A model generated the notes under the pieces. It was given only the letters and a program-made list of their open reading frames with translations, searched no databases and was not told the DNA's origin. Made by a program: the position numbers and the translations under genes. 64,000 bases of DNA, taken from a virus. The stretch spans positions 1 through 64,000 of IMG/VR virus record IMGVR_UViG_3300030331_002523; one strand, 5' to 3'. Within the stretch, counting starts at the first letter, position 1. Each line of letters opens with the position of its first letter. Below, one piece after another: positions 10,014 to 19,826 of this stretch.

Positions 10014-13000
10014 TGAATAAACCATATAAAATAGGAAAATCTAATATAGAAGGTCAAGGTCTTATTGCAGCAATGGATCTTAAACCTGGTGATCTTATTG
10101 GTCTAAGTCATTCTAATGGTGAGATTGCATCAGAGATAGGTCAATATTATAATCACTCTGACACACCAAATGCTGTAAGTGCATTAGTTGGTGGTGATAG
10201 ATATGTAATTGTATCTGAGAATATATCTATGGGAGGTGAGATTACAGTTGATTATAGAAAACAACCTGAACTTGGGCAACCAGAGGATTTTATAAAAAAA
10301 ATGCAACCTGGTGGTCCAGTTATAATTAATTTTAGTAAAAAACTTTTAAAGAAGGTTGCAAAAGATAATAGATATTTACCACTAAAAAAATTAGATAATG
10401 TATTAACTAAAAACTTTAATACAGGTGAACAGCTTGTATTAGCAAATGTTTTAAAAAACAATCCTAATCTTATTCAAAATGATTTGGTTGATTTAAAACG
10501 GTTAGGAGATCTTGCAAACACGGATTTGGAAAAATCTTTACCTAGATTTACTAAAGTAGATGTAAATACTGATGATGTAGGTAAGGTTACTTCTAATTGG
10601 AAAAGTTTAGAAGCAGATGGTGCAGATTTTGGAGCACATAGATTACCTGAGCTTATGCCAAGTCAATTTAACTACGGATTTGGAAATGTCTTTTCCTATA
10701 GAATGCCAGGTACAAATAGATTTACTCCATTAAATTATTCTTTTGCTATGCCTCAACTTTTTACTAACCCTAGATTACCAGCTCATCATGATGGTCTACA
10801 TTTAATAGATGATAAAGCAATAGGATGGTTTAGAGGTTTAAGTGATGCACAAAATCCAAATAGATACTTAGCACAAGAGTTTCAAATGGATCTTGGAAAA
10901 GATAGGCAAAATACATATTTAGCAGAGAGATTAGATATGGGTTATAAAAGACCTAATACTCTATCACTAGGTTTACCAGGTAGACTAGAGAATCAAAGAA
11001 TAAATTATGCTCATATGATTAAAAGAGTTGATCAACAGCATCAAAGAAAACTTGATGAGTTTTATGATAAAAAAAGACAAAAAGAAATTTTAAAAACTGA
11101 GTATAATAATAAATTTGGTTTAGATGAATATAAAGGAGAATTAAATGACATTGAAAATAGGCTAGTAAATTTAAACTATGAGATATCTGAATTAGGTATG
11201 AAACTTGGTGATTCTAGATTTACAGAGTACATTACTCCAAGAATTAAATCTATTAAAAATCCTTTACAGGCAAGCAGAATAATGCAAAGTCCATATATGA
11301 CTTTACATAATGAAAGTCTTAATTTTTTAAGAAATAAAGGATTTAATGAGATAGTTATACCTGATGCAAAAACAATTACAAATATACAAAATTGGCCATC
11401 ACCTAGACAAGGAACATTAGATCTATATACTAGACTTAGAAATAATCCTATGTTAAAACAAGGAGATCCTTTTAAGTTTGATGAGTATGAAGGAACAATT
11501 TTTAATATTTTAGATAAACCATACAAAAGATTTAAACAGGATGGTGGTGAAGAAAATAATGAAGAATTATTTTCTATAAATAAATATAATGAAGTTATTA
11601 CACCTGAAGAATATACAAATGAACAGTTATTTGATTTCTTAAAAAATAACTATAATACAATTGATACATCTCAACAACAACAAGATCTTTTAGCAAAGTT
11701 TAGAACTCCTACTTTTTTAAATAGATATAAAAAGAATTACTTTAATATTACAGGTGAACAACTTGATGATGATCAAGCAATAAAGAATATATCAGAACAG
11801 TATGATTTTACTTCTAAAGGAGCACCTTTTCATGTATCATTTCCATTTGTTAGATATAATCCAGAGGGATACAAACAGTCATATTCACCATATATACAAC
11901 CATATCATGATAACAAAAGAGTTATTTTTAGTCCACAATTAAAAGGTTTATATGCAGATCCTCCTAACTTTACTTATAGAACTGTAGAAACACCAAACAT
12001 TCCAGAATTAGCAAATCAATATTCATTTGTACCAATGTTATTTAATAAAAGAAGTATAGATTCAATGGTAAGTGATGGTAGAGATGTAAGACCTTTTAGT
12101 GATGCAGATGAAACAATAGTTCATGAATATGCTCATTCATATAATACTGAAGATTCACCATTGTTTAAATCTATAGCTAATTTACTTAATAATCAAGATG
12201 ACTATGCTTATAAAGGGCCAGGTAAACGTTATAAAGGTTGGTTAACTAATTTATTTGGTGAAGAGTATTTTGATAAAGAGAAAAATCCATATGGTGAGTG
12301 GGCTATGCAACCAATGGAGATAAGTTCTATGAGAGCTGAGACTGAAACTAAATTAAAAGATGCAAATATTTGGGATCATACAAAGGGGGAATTTGGTATG
12401 GATAATTTAAATGCCATGTTAAAAAATAAATTTAATATGGAAGAAGGACCTGGTTATCATTTAAATCTTTTAGGTTATGGTGATTTACAACAAATAAGTA
12501 CAAATAAGCAGAAAATAAACAGAGAATATAAAAATGCATTACGTGATCTAGAGTCAAGTGGTGCTGATTCTGACAGAAAAATAGATTTTATAAAGTATAA
12601 TATATTAGAAGATTATGATGGAAATCCTAGAACTGATACTAGAGTAAATCCAGATCTTAAAAGATATTCATATGATAGTATAGATATAGATACATTTAAC
12701 AAGATATTATCAAATAGTCAAAGTGACATAAAAGAAAGAAATAGATATGCAACTTATGAGGACTTATTAAACGATTATAATTCTGGAAGAAAAAAGAAAA
12801 GAGAAAGAGCAGAATCTGTTCTTAATACTTTATATGATGGTATTAAAACTGAGATAGGTAATATATACAATCCAAAAATTGAAGAACAAGAAAATATATT
12901 AGAAAAAAAGAAAGAAGAAGTTTTACCCAAAATGGATAAATATTTTAATGAGATTGCAATGGAGGATCAGGAGAGTGATACTAGGCTAGCTAGATATGGT

Positions 13001-13927
13001 ACAGAATTACCTTTAGCACAAGACGGTACAGAAAAAAAACCTATGTTTGATTTTATGGGTTACTTTAAAGGAGAGCAAGGTTTAATACCAGATCTATATG
13101 GAAAGACTACTAAAGATACCTATATGGAAAATAAAGATGCTATTCAGAAAGGTGCAGATGTAGTTGCAGCAAGTGGTCTTCCTTTTGTATCTCAAGCTGC
13201 TAATGTAGTTAGCACCGGTATTGATTATGGTGATGCAGCTATGGCATATGCACAAGGTGATTATGATACAGCAAAAAAAGAATTTGCTCAAGGAACTACA
13301 GGTTTTGCATTAGGTATTTTACCAGGTGGTAAGGCAATTAAAGCCGCAACAAAAGGAGTAGGAGAATCAATAGTAAAAGGTGGTATTAACACAGGAGTAA
13401 AGTATGGTGCAAAATCAGGTGTTAAATCTGGAGTACAAGAAGCTGTTGATACAATAGTTGATACTAATACTCAGAAGAAGAATATAGGTGATGTAGTAGA
13501 AAATACTGCTTCAAATAGTATGGCAATGATGGGAGGTGAAGTATATAGATATGAAAGATCTCCTTTTAAAGATGGTAAGTTTGTTATATCAAATCCGGAT
13601 GATCTTATTATACAAATAACAAAGACAGAAATGTTTACACCTGAATTTAAAATGGGCGGTGTTGTTACAGCTGATGGTTTTACATTAGAAAAGAAATTTG
13701 ATAATAAAAGAAAATTACCTTTTATACAATATTCAAAAGAAACAGATGTAGAAGGTAGAGTGTATTATGATAATACAACAAATGAAATAGTAGATGTTAC
13801 AACTTTAGAATTAAAAAAGAAAAGAAAACATAATAGAATTAAAACTATTATTGATAAATATGAATCTGGAAAAGAGTTATCTAGACTAGAAACTGATGCT
13901 TTAAACTCTTTAGGGTTATTAGATTAA
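10013..13927 (+). CDS. Virion protein with N-terminal SET-like domain and zinc metallopeptidase motif (1304 aa)
   Basis: Residues 1-85 resemble a compact SET domain (protein lysine methyltransferase fold): a G14-x-G16 turn, the N47-H48-S49 motif followed by P52-N53, and a closing Gly-Glu-Ile-Thr-Val-Asp-Tyr at about 75-81. The middle is long and Asn/Tyr/Lys-rich. A zincin motif H704-E705-Y706-A707-H708 follows, with an acidic Met-Arg-Ala-Glu segment near residue 778 that could supply a third ligand. Charged coiled-coil stretches lie near 950-990, and a Gly/Ala-rich, weakly hydrophobic region spans about 1045-1165. The start overlaps the stop of the tail gene. Position in the giant-gene row suggests a particle-borne protein injected into the host. 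Enzyme activity of either domain is not proven by motif alone. Confidence 0.7.
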   Translation: MNKPYKIGKSNIEGQGLIAAMDLKPGDLIGLSHSNGEIASEIGQYYNHSDTPNAVSALVGGDRYVIVSENISMGGEITVDYRKQPELGQPEDFIKKMQPGGPVIINFSKKLLKKVAKDNRYLPLKKLDNVLTKNFNTGEQLVLANVLKNNPNLIQNDLVDLKRLGDLANTDLEKSLPRFTKVDVNTDDVGKVTSNWKSLEADGADFGAHRLPELMPSQFNYGFGNVFSYRMPGTNRFTPLNYSFAMPQLFTNPRLPAHHDGLHLIDDKAIGWFRGLSDAQNPNRYLAQEFQMDLGKDRQNTYLAERLDMGYKRPNTLSLGLPGRLENQRINYAHMIKRVDQQHQRKLDEFYDKKRQKEILKTEYNNKFGLDEYKGELNDIENRLVNLNYEISELGMKLGDSRFTEYITPRIKSIKNPLQASRIMQSPYMTLHNESLNFLRNKGFNEIVIPDAKTITNIQNWPSPRQGTLDLYTRLRNNPMLKQGDPFKFDEYEGTIFNILDKPYKRFKQDGGEENNEELFSINKYNEVITPEEYTNEQLFDFLKNNYNTIDTSQQQQDLLAKFRTPTFLNRYKKNYFNITGEQLDDDQAIKNISEQYDFTSKGAPFHVSFPFVRYNPEGYKQSYSPYIQPYHDNKRVIFSPQLKGLYADPPNFTYRTVETPNIPELANQYSFVPMLFNKRSIDSMVSDGRDVRPFSDADETIVHEYAHSYNTEDSPLFKSIANLLNNQDDYAYKGPGKRYKGWLTNLFGEEYFDKEKNPYGEWAMQPMEISSMRAETETKLKDANIWDHTKGEFGMDNLNAMLKNKFNMEEGPGYHLNLLGYGDLQQISTNKQKINREYKNALRDLESSGADSDRKIDFIKYNILEDYDGNPRTDTRVNPDLKRYSYDSIDIDTFNKILSNSQSDIKERNRYATYEDLLNDYNSGRKKKRERAESVLNTLYDGIKTEIGNIYNPKIEEQENILEKKKEEVLPKMDKYFNEIAMEDQESDTRLARYGTELPLAQDGTEKKPMFDFMGYFKGEQGLIPDLYGKTTKDTYMENKDAIQKGADVVAASGLPFVSQAANVVSTGIDYGDAAMAYAQGDYDTAKKEFAQGTTGFALGILPGGKAIKAATKGVGESIVKGGINTGVKYGAKSGVKSGVQEAVDTIVDTNTQKKNIGDVVENTASNSMAMMGGEVYRYERSPFKDGKFVISNPDDLIIQITKTEMFTPEFKMGGVVTADGFTLEKKFDNKRKLPFIQYSKETDVEGRVYYDNTTNEIVDVTTLELKKKRKHNRIKTIIDKYESGKELSRLETDALNSLGLLD

Positions 13928-13944
13928 AATTAGTTTATATTGCG

Positions 13945-13968
13945 TTTTTTTAGTATATTATTATTGTA
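13945..13968 (+). promoter_or_regulatory. Candidate promoter with GTATATTAT motif
   Basis: The 63-bp gap between the 1304-aa and 845-aa genes is one of the few real gaps in the + strand giant-gene block. It holds a T-run followed by GTATATTATTATTG at 13953-13966, about 25 bases before the next ATG. Near-identical motifs occur at 46622, 54076 and 55818. A promoter role is inferred from the recurrence and the position. Confidence 0.4.
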
Positions 13969-13990
13969 GTACAAATTACAGTCAAAAAAT

Positions 13991-16528
13991 ATGGCAAGAA
14001 AGAAAAAAAATAAAAAACAACAAACTTTTAATGTTTATCCATTTTTGGCTGAATATGGTATAACTACTGCAAATTTACCAAAAGCACAGAAGGGTGTAGA
14101 ATTTACTGCACAAGCTCCTATTTATAATGCAATAGGTGAATGTGTTATGAATTGTACAAAAGTAACTATGCAGCCACAAAGTGATTTTGAAGTTGGACTA
14201 GGATTCTCAGGTGGTAAAACTTTGGATGATAACTATACAGGAAGTGGTAAATTAACATCTGGTTTATCTTTTAATCCTAGAGGTGGTTTAGGTGGTGTAG
14301 ATGGCTACTTTGGAGGTAACTTGGGTGCTAGAGCAACTACAAATGAAAGTACTGCTAGTATAGATCCTTTTGCTAATCTTGTAGGACGTTTTGGATATTC
14401 AGATAGATTACCTCCTCTTAACAGACGTAATAGAGTTGGTTTACCTATAGCTCTTGGTGCTTTTGGTCAAAAAAGTCTTATGGGTAATGAAGGTGATTTA
14501 GCTGGTTTATATGGTCAACTAGGTAACTTTAATGTAACAGGTGGTTATAACTTTAACACAAAAAGTCCTCAGTTTACTGTTGGTTTTGGTATTCCTATTA
14601 GAGAAGAAGGTGGAGATAGTGGAAAAGATGAAAAGAGTTTTATAGAATTGCAAAATGAGATGATGGATGCACAACGTGCTTCAGTTCAAAATGCACTTGG
14701 TTCTCCTGTTCCTGCATTTGCAAATACTAATGCTTTTAATTTAATTAATTTGATTTCAGGAGTTGGTAAGTTTGCAGATGATGCAAAAGCAGGGTTTCCT
14801 AATATGATTAATCCAGCAACTGGTAAACCATATGAAAAAAGTAATTTTGAAAAAATAACTGTTACTAACCCAACAGGTGAAAATAGATTATTAAATACAA
14901 AAGTTCTTAATGAATATATAAAAGGAAATAAAGAAGACAGAAGTAAAATCAGTCAAGATGAATTGTGGAGAAAACCAAATGAGGTTAGAGCGGAATATTA
15001 TAATGCTGCTATGGCTGATAGACAAGAATTATATCCTGATATGTTTTCTAATTCTTCTATGGATTTAGATGGTAATATTTCTTATGATGATATAACTGTA
15101 CCAAATCCAAATTATGATGAAGAACTATTTAAAACAACAGGAGATCCTCAATATGGTCCTACAATAGTTGAACCATTTGATTTAGAAAAACATGGAACTG
15201 AGTTTGATAAGGCAGAACAAAATTTAGCTGATTATAATGTTGATTATTTTATTTCTGATGATGAAGGTGTATTTGATCCAAATAATATCACATTCCAAAC
15301 ATATAAAGAAGGTCAACCAGTTACTGAAGCATATGATCCAACAAAAAATTATAGAGATCATACTATAACTACTAACGTTCAAGAAGATATAAATAAAGAT
15401 TATGTAGATGAACAAAGATTAGGAGGTACAATAAGATTTGGAAATGGTGGTGACAATAAAAACCGTAAGGTAGTAAAAAATTATGCAAAAGATTGGGGTC
15501 TTGATAATAGTGCTGTTAGAGATATATTATCTAATTTTCCTAGTTTTAATGCAGAAACTGATACTATTATTTCAAGTGTAAATCCTAATATAGGAGAACT
15601 AGGTTATCAAAATATGGATGATTATATTGCTCAACTTTTACAAAATGCAAATAATGCAGGATTTAATTTTGATATAACAGGTGGACGTGGACAGTTACAA
15701 AATGTTCCAACTCTCTATGGTGGTGCAGGTTTTGCACAATTTTCTAAACCTATGTTACAAGGAGGAGGAGGAACACCAGTAGATCAAAATTTTCCATTGA
15801 TAGATTCTGATGGAGATGGTATTCCAGATAGTATTGATGCAGACTCAGGTGTAAACGCACCTATGGGTCCATTTCCTGAATTTGATCAAGACGGTGATAA
15901 TATACCTGATCTTGTTGAAGCACCAGGTCCAGATAATCCACAAACACAAGAACCATTTATAGGACCTATGAATCAAGAATCACAAGAACCACAACCAGAA
16001 GGAGATCCTGATGATTTAGGAATAGAAATTGATAAAGGTAATTTAAATACAAGATTTGATAAGTTTCTTAAAACAAGTAAGTTTGCTAATGTTTCAGATA
16101 GTTTTGTAAGAAATATAGGAGAACCTTTTATTGATTTTGTAGGAGGTTTAAAAAGTGGTTTTGATACCAAAATGAACAGGTTTAGGGCTGAGGAAGATAA
16201 TGATGAAGCTATGGACTTTATGGCTGTAGTAGAATCAACAAGAGATGCTAAAGGTGATAGAGAATTTAGAACAGGTAGTACAAAACCTTTTACACAAACA
16301 CAAGAAGAAATATATGGACAGTTAGCACAATTGGGAGGACAACCTACAAATCCACAAGCAGGTCCTGACTTTTCTATGTTAATGCAATATATACCTACTC
16401 CTACTACAATGAGATTTGATGAGATATATTTACAAAAACAAATGGAAGATGGGGGACAAATAGTAGATGTTGATATAGATACTTTAAAAGAATTAATGGC
16501 TGCGGGAGCAGATATTGAAATATTATAA
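13991..16528 (+). CDS. Virion-associated protein with glycine-rich barrel-like N-terminus and TSP3-type calcium repeats (845 aa)
   Basis: The start is very basic (MARKKKNKK). Residues 55-200 are Gly-rich with alternating polar and aromatic residues, like a porin-type beta-barrel. A long Asn/Asp-rich middle follows. At D605 begins the Asp-Ser-Asp-Gly-Asp-Gly-Ile-Pro-Asp pattern of thrombospondin type 3 calcium-binding repeats, with a second, looser copy about 30 residues later. The C-terminus (about 815-845) has a Gly-Gly-Gln...Ala-Ala-Gly-Ala-Asp-Ile-Glu pattern. The next gene begins 2 bases after its stop, and both belong to the row of giant virion genes. No enzyme motif was seen. The family is not recognised with certainty, and a particle or cargo role is inferred from neighbours. 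Confidence 0.6.
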   Translation: MARKKKNKKQQTFNVYPFLAEYGITTANLPKAQKGVEFTAQAPIYNAIGECVMNCTKVTMQPQSDFEVGLGFSGGKTLDDNYTGSGKLTSGLSFNPRGGLGGVDGYFGGNLGARATTNESTASIDPFANLVGRFGYSDRLPPLNRRNRVGLPIALGAFGQKSLMGNEGDLAGLYGQLGNFNVTGGYNFNTKSPQFTVGFGIPIREEGGDSGKDEKSFIELQNEMMDAQRASVQNALGSPVPAFANTNAFNLINLISGVGKFADDAKAGFPNMINPATGKPYEKSNFEKITVTNPTGENRLLNTKVLNEYIKGNKEDRSKISQDELWRKPNEVRAEYYNAAMADRQELYPDMFSNSSMDLDGNISYDDITVPNPNYDEELFKTTGDPQYGPTIVEPFDLEKHGTEFDKAEQNLADYNVDYFISDDEGVFDPNNITFQTYKEGQPVTEAYDPTKNYRDHTITTNVQEDINKDYVDEQRLGGTIRFGNGGDNKNRKVVKNYAKDWGLDNSAVRDILSNFPSFNAETDTIISSVNPNIGELGYQNMDDYIAQLLQNANNAGFNFDITGGRGQLQNVPTLYGGAGFAQFSKPMLQGGGGTPVDQNFPLIDSDGDGIPDSIDADSGVNAPMGPFPEFDQDGDNIPDLVEAPGPDNPQTQEPFIGPMNQESQEPQPEGDPDDLGIEIDKGNLNTRFDKFLKTSKFANVSDSFVRNIGEPFIDFVGGLKSGFDTKMNRFRAEEDNDEAMDFMAVVESTRDAKGDREFRTGSTKPFTQTQEEIYGQLAQLGGQPTNPQAGPDFSMLMQYIPTPTTMRFDEIYLQKQMEDGGQIVDVDIDTLKELMAAGADIEIL

Positions 16529-16530
16529 TT

Positions 16531-19500
16531 ATGGCAAAAATTAAAATAAATAAGTTACCAAAGGGATACATATTAAAAGGTGGACAAATCATCAAAGAGG
16601 CTAGTTATGGAGGTCAATCTATGGGTTCTAACTATGATAATAAACAATCATATGCAACAACATTACAACCTGTGCCAAGAGATGAAGCTAATATTGAAGC
16701 AGAAAAGGGTGAGACAGTATTAACTGATATTGGTGGTGATGGTACTTATCAAATGTATAATATAGGAGGAAAACGTCATTCTGAAGGTGGTACTCCATTA
16801 AATTTACCTGAACAATCTTTTATTTACTCTGATACAAGAAAAATGCTATTAACAAAAGATGAGATGGCAGAGCTTGGTATAAAGGGTAAGAAAAGGATTA
16901 CGCCAGCTAAAGCATCTAAAAAGTTTGCAATAAAAGAATACATGGATATTCTTAATGATGAAGGATCAGATGAGCTTGCCATATCTACTGCTGAATCTAT
17001 GGTAAAAAAGAATAAGATAAAATTATCACAGCTAGCATTTATACAAGAAAGAAAAAAGAACTTTGAAGAAGGTTTACCTATAGCAGCTTACCCTTACCTA
17101 TTGGAGAATGGTATTGATCCAAGAATGGTAGAGCAACAAATAGAAAAATCAAAAGCACAAGCATCACAACAACAAGCACCACAAGCTCCTTCAGCAGACC
17201 AAGGACAACCATCTCCAGAACAGATGCAACAAATGGCTATGGCAATGCAACAAGGTCAAGGTATGCCTCAACAACCTATGGCAAATTTAGGTGGTAATGC
17301 ACCTGATAATACTGGAAGTATTGATCAAACAATGGGAGAAGCAAGTTTAGTACGTACACCCTATTCAGGTGTAGATTCAAACTTTAGTGGACCAATGGGT
17401 GAAATGGGATTAGAATTAAAAGTTCCTAAAATGCCACCTAGAATGCAAGACGGTGGTGACGGTGGTGCAGAAACTTATAAGCAAAGAATACTAAGATCAG
17501 TAGAAGAATCAGCAGTTGATTGTAAAACAACAATCTGTAGTTTTGAACAATGGGCAAAACAATACAGAATGAAAGATAATCAAGAAACAAGATTTATGTA
17601 TGAGAGCTATAAAACAAGAGCTATAGATCAAATGAGAGCTCCTGAGATTAGTTCTGAAATAATGCCAGGTCATGAAAACATGATGCCAACTCCTCCTATA
17701 AATACACAACAAGCAGGTTTTGGTAATATGTTAAAACAGTTTATACCTGGGGAAGAATATGATTATATAATAGATGATCCTATGCAAGGTATGAAGGATG
17801 CTTTTGGTTATGTAAAAGGTTTAATGGGCATGCAAATGGGTGGTCAACCAATGACTCAATCAGAAGATCAGTCACAAATGCAAACGTTAATGATGGGTAT
17901 ACGAGAATTAGCTATGAGAAGAGAATCATTAATGACTGCTTTTAAAACTAATCCTGATGCATTTCAAGGTGAAGAAGCACAGACTAATTTAGCTTTACAG
18001 TTAAAATTAATTGATACTGAGATAGGAGCTTTACAATTAAAATTAAAAGAGATTGAAGATAAAGAACTATTAAGACAAACTACTTTATCATTATCTGATT
18101 TTATACCAGGTATGGAGCAACAACAACAGCCACAAGGTTTTCCTACTGAAATGCCTATGGCTGAAGATGGTACAGAAATTACATATACATTGAATCCTCA
18201 ACAAATAAATGTGAATAGTCCTTATTCAGAAGGGAATTTTCCAATTATGTCATATGACTATAGAGTGGATGCAGATGAACCAAATGCTGCTCAAAAAAAT
18301 ACAGGTATGGATAAGAGCATGGATTGGCAATCTACACTTGCTCGGGACCAATTTGATCCAGTAAGAGAGCAGTGGATTAAATCTTATAGAGATGGTGTTG
18401 AGGCTTTTAGAGGTAAAAAGAATAGTGATGGTAATGACATATCTTATCCTGAGAAATATAGTGATGATGAGTTACTTTCTATTTTCAATGAACTTAATCA
18501 ACAACTTTTAATTTTTGATCAAGCAGGTGAAGAACTTGGTAATAGTGGTGAAAATTATATAGGACTTGCTAAGAAATATGGTCTGCGTGAAATGACTAAG
18601 GAAGAAATAAAAGCTTGGCAAGGTATGTATGCTTCTCTTAATGAGACTAAAAAGTTACCAGAATATAAAGATTTATTTAGTAACATTAGTACAGAACTTA
18701 GAGGATTAGATAGAGAAGATACACATCAGTCTAGTACAGGAGAACCACAATCAGATGCTGATGGTTTCTTAGGATCTACATCTCAAGGACAGTTTGTTAG
18801 TATAAAAGATCCTGTTGACACAACTAAAATAGAGAATCCATGTCCTCAAGAAGTTATAGAAAAGAAAATTATAGAATGTCAAGAAGCTGGTAAAATATTT
18901 AGTAGAGCTACATGTAATTGTATAGAAAGGCCACCAGATCCAGTACCTGGAAAAATACCTCCATACTTAACATTTCCTGGTGATGATGCAGAGGTATTAT
19001 TTGCTGCACAAACTGTAAACAATAGAGACTTATATCTACCAGATAGAGAGCAGTACATGCCATATATGCGAGATCCAGGTTATGTAGGTCCTAGACAAGA
19101 AATAGCTGCTATTACAGCTGCAGTAAATGCACAAGCTGAAATGGGAGATGATAGTTTATTTACACAAGGTAAAGCTCAAGATGCTATTGATAAAGCTATA
19201 AATAAAGCTGCACAAACAAATACTAAAATATTTGATAATACTCAAGCTTATAATGTAGCAGAATTAAATAAAGCTAATATGAAAAATGCTGAGTTTAGTA
19301 ATATATATACAGATGAAGTTAATACTGCACTACAGGAATATGATAATACTAGACTCCAAGATCTTGAGAATTTAAAAGATGCTGAGATAACAAGAAGAGA
19401 AAATGCAGATAAACTATTAGAGCTTAATATGCAGAATCCTAATTATTTCTACAATCCACAAGCTAGCACATATCAATTTTATAATGAGGATGGTCTACAA

Positions 19501-19809
19501 GCATTGCAAAATCCTGGTGGGCAAATGAAGTCTTTTGAACAAATTTATAATGAGGTGTCAACTGCTAATCCTTCTATGTCTGCAGAAGAAAAAAGATTAT
19601 TAGCTCAACAAATATATGAGACGCAAGCTGGAGGTGGTATAACTACAAATTCAGGATCTCCTTTAGATATTAGAAATAATAATCAACCAGCTGATACTGA
19701 AACATCTAGATTTGGAGGTCAAAGATATAGGCGTGGTGGTAGTACTAGACAACGTAGATTAAATGAAAGTAAAATAAAAATGAGAAATTTCCTTTTAGGT
19801 ATTTCATAA
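16531..19809 (+). CDS. Virion cargo-type protein (1092 aa)
   Basis: The first 130 residues carry a pattern I recall from large structural proteins of crAss-like and related phages: a stretch around residues 50-105 reading Ala-Glu-Lys-Gly-Glu-Thr-Val-Leu-Thr-Asp, then His-Ser-Glu-Gly-Gly-Thr-Pro-Leu and Ser-Phe-Ile-Tyr-Ser-Asp. A Gln/Met/Pro-rich low-complexity linker lies at about 208-260, with further Gln/Met-rich stretches near 440-450 and 525-545. A Cys-rich patch lies at about 769-796 (four Cys). The C-terminal third is helical with coiled-coil character, and the tail is Arg/Gly-rich. It is flanked closely on both sides by other giant genes. Function is inferred only: a structural or ejected protein. 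Confidence 0.6.
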   Translation: MAKIKINKLPKGYILKGGQIIKEASYGGQSMGSNYDNKQSYATTLQPVPRDEANIEAEKGETVLTDIGGDGTYQMYNIGGKRHSEGGTPLNLPEQSFIYSDTRKMLLTKDEMAELGIKGKKRITPAKASKKFAIKEYMDILNDEGSDELAISTAESMVKKNKIKLSQLAFIQERKKNFEEGLPIAAYPYLLENGIDPRMVEQQIEKSKAQASQQQAPQAPSADQGQPSPEQMQQMAMAMQQGQGMPQQPMANLGGNAPDNTGSIDQTMGEASLVRTPYSGVDSNFSGPMGEMGLELKVPKMPPRMQDGGDGGAETYKQRILRSVEESAVDCKTTICSFEQWAKQYRMKDNQETRFMYESYKTRAIDQMRAPEISSEIMPGHENMMPTPPINTQQAGFGNMLKQFIPGEEYDYIIDDPMQGMKDAFGYVKGLMGMQMGGQPMTQSEDQSQMQTLMMGIRELAMRRESLMTAFKTNPDAFQGEEAQTNLALQLKLIDTEIGALQLKLKEIEDKELLRQTTLSLSDFIPGMEQQQQPQGFPTEMPMAEDGTEITYTLNPQQINVNSPYSEGNFPIMSYDYRVDADEPNAAQKNTGMDKSMDWQSTLARDQFDPVREQWIKSYRDGVEAFRGKKNSDGNDISYPEKYSDDELLSIFNELNQQLLIFDQAGEELGNSGENYIGLAKKYGLREMTKEEIKAWQGMYASLNETKKLPEYKDLFSNISTELRGLDREDTHQSSTGEPQSDADGFLGSTSQGQFVSIKDPVDTTKIENPCPQEVIEKKIIECQEAGKIFSRATCNCIERPPDPVPGKIPPYLTFPGDDAEVLFAAQTVNNRDLYLPDREQYMPYMRDPGYVGPRQEIAAITAAVNAQAEMGDDSLFTQGKAQDAIDKAINKAAQTNTKIFDNTQAYNVAELNKANMKNAEFSNIYTDEVNTALQEYDNTRLQDLENLKDAEITRRENADKLLELNMQNPNYFYNPQASTYQFYNEDGLQALQNPGGQMKSFEQIYNEVSTANPSMSAEEKRLLAQQIYETQAGGGITTNSGSPLDIRNNNQPADTETSRFGGQRYRRGGSTRQRRLNESKIKMRNFLLGIS

Positions 19810-19826
19810 ATTATTAATTTTGTAAA

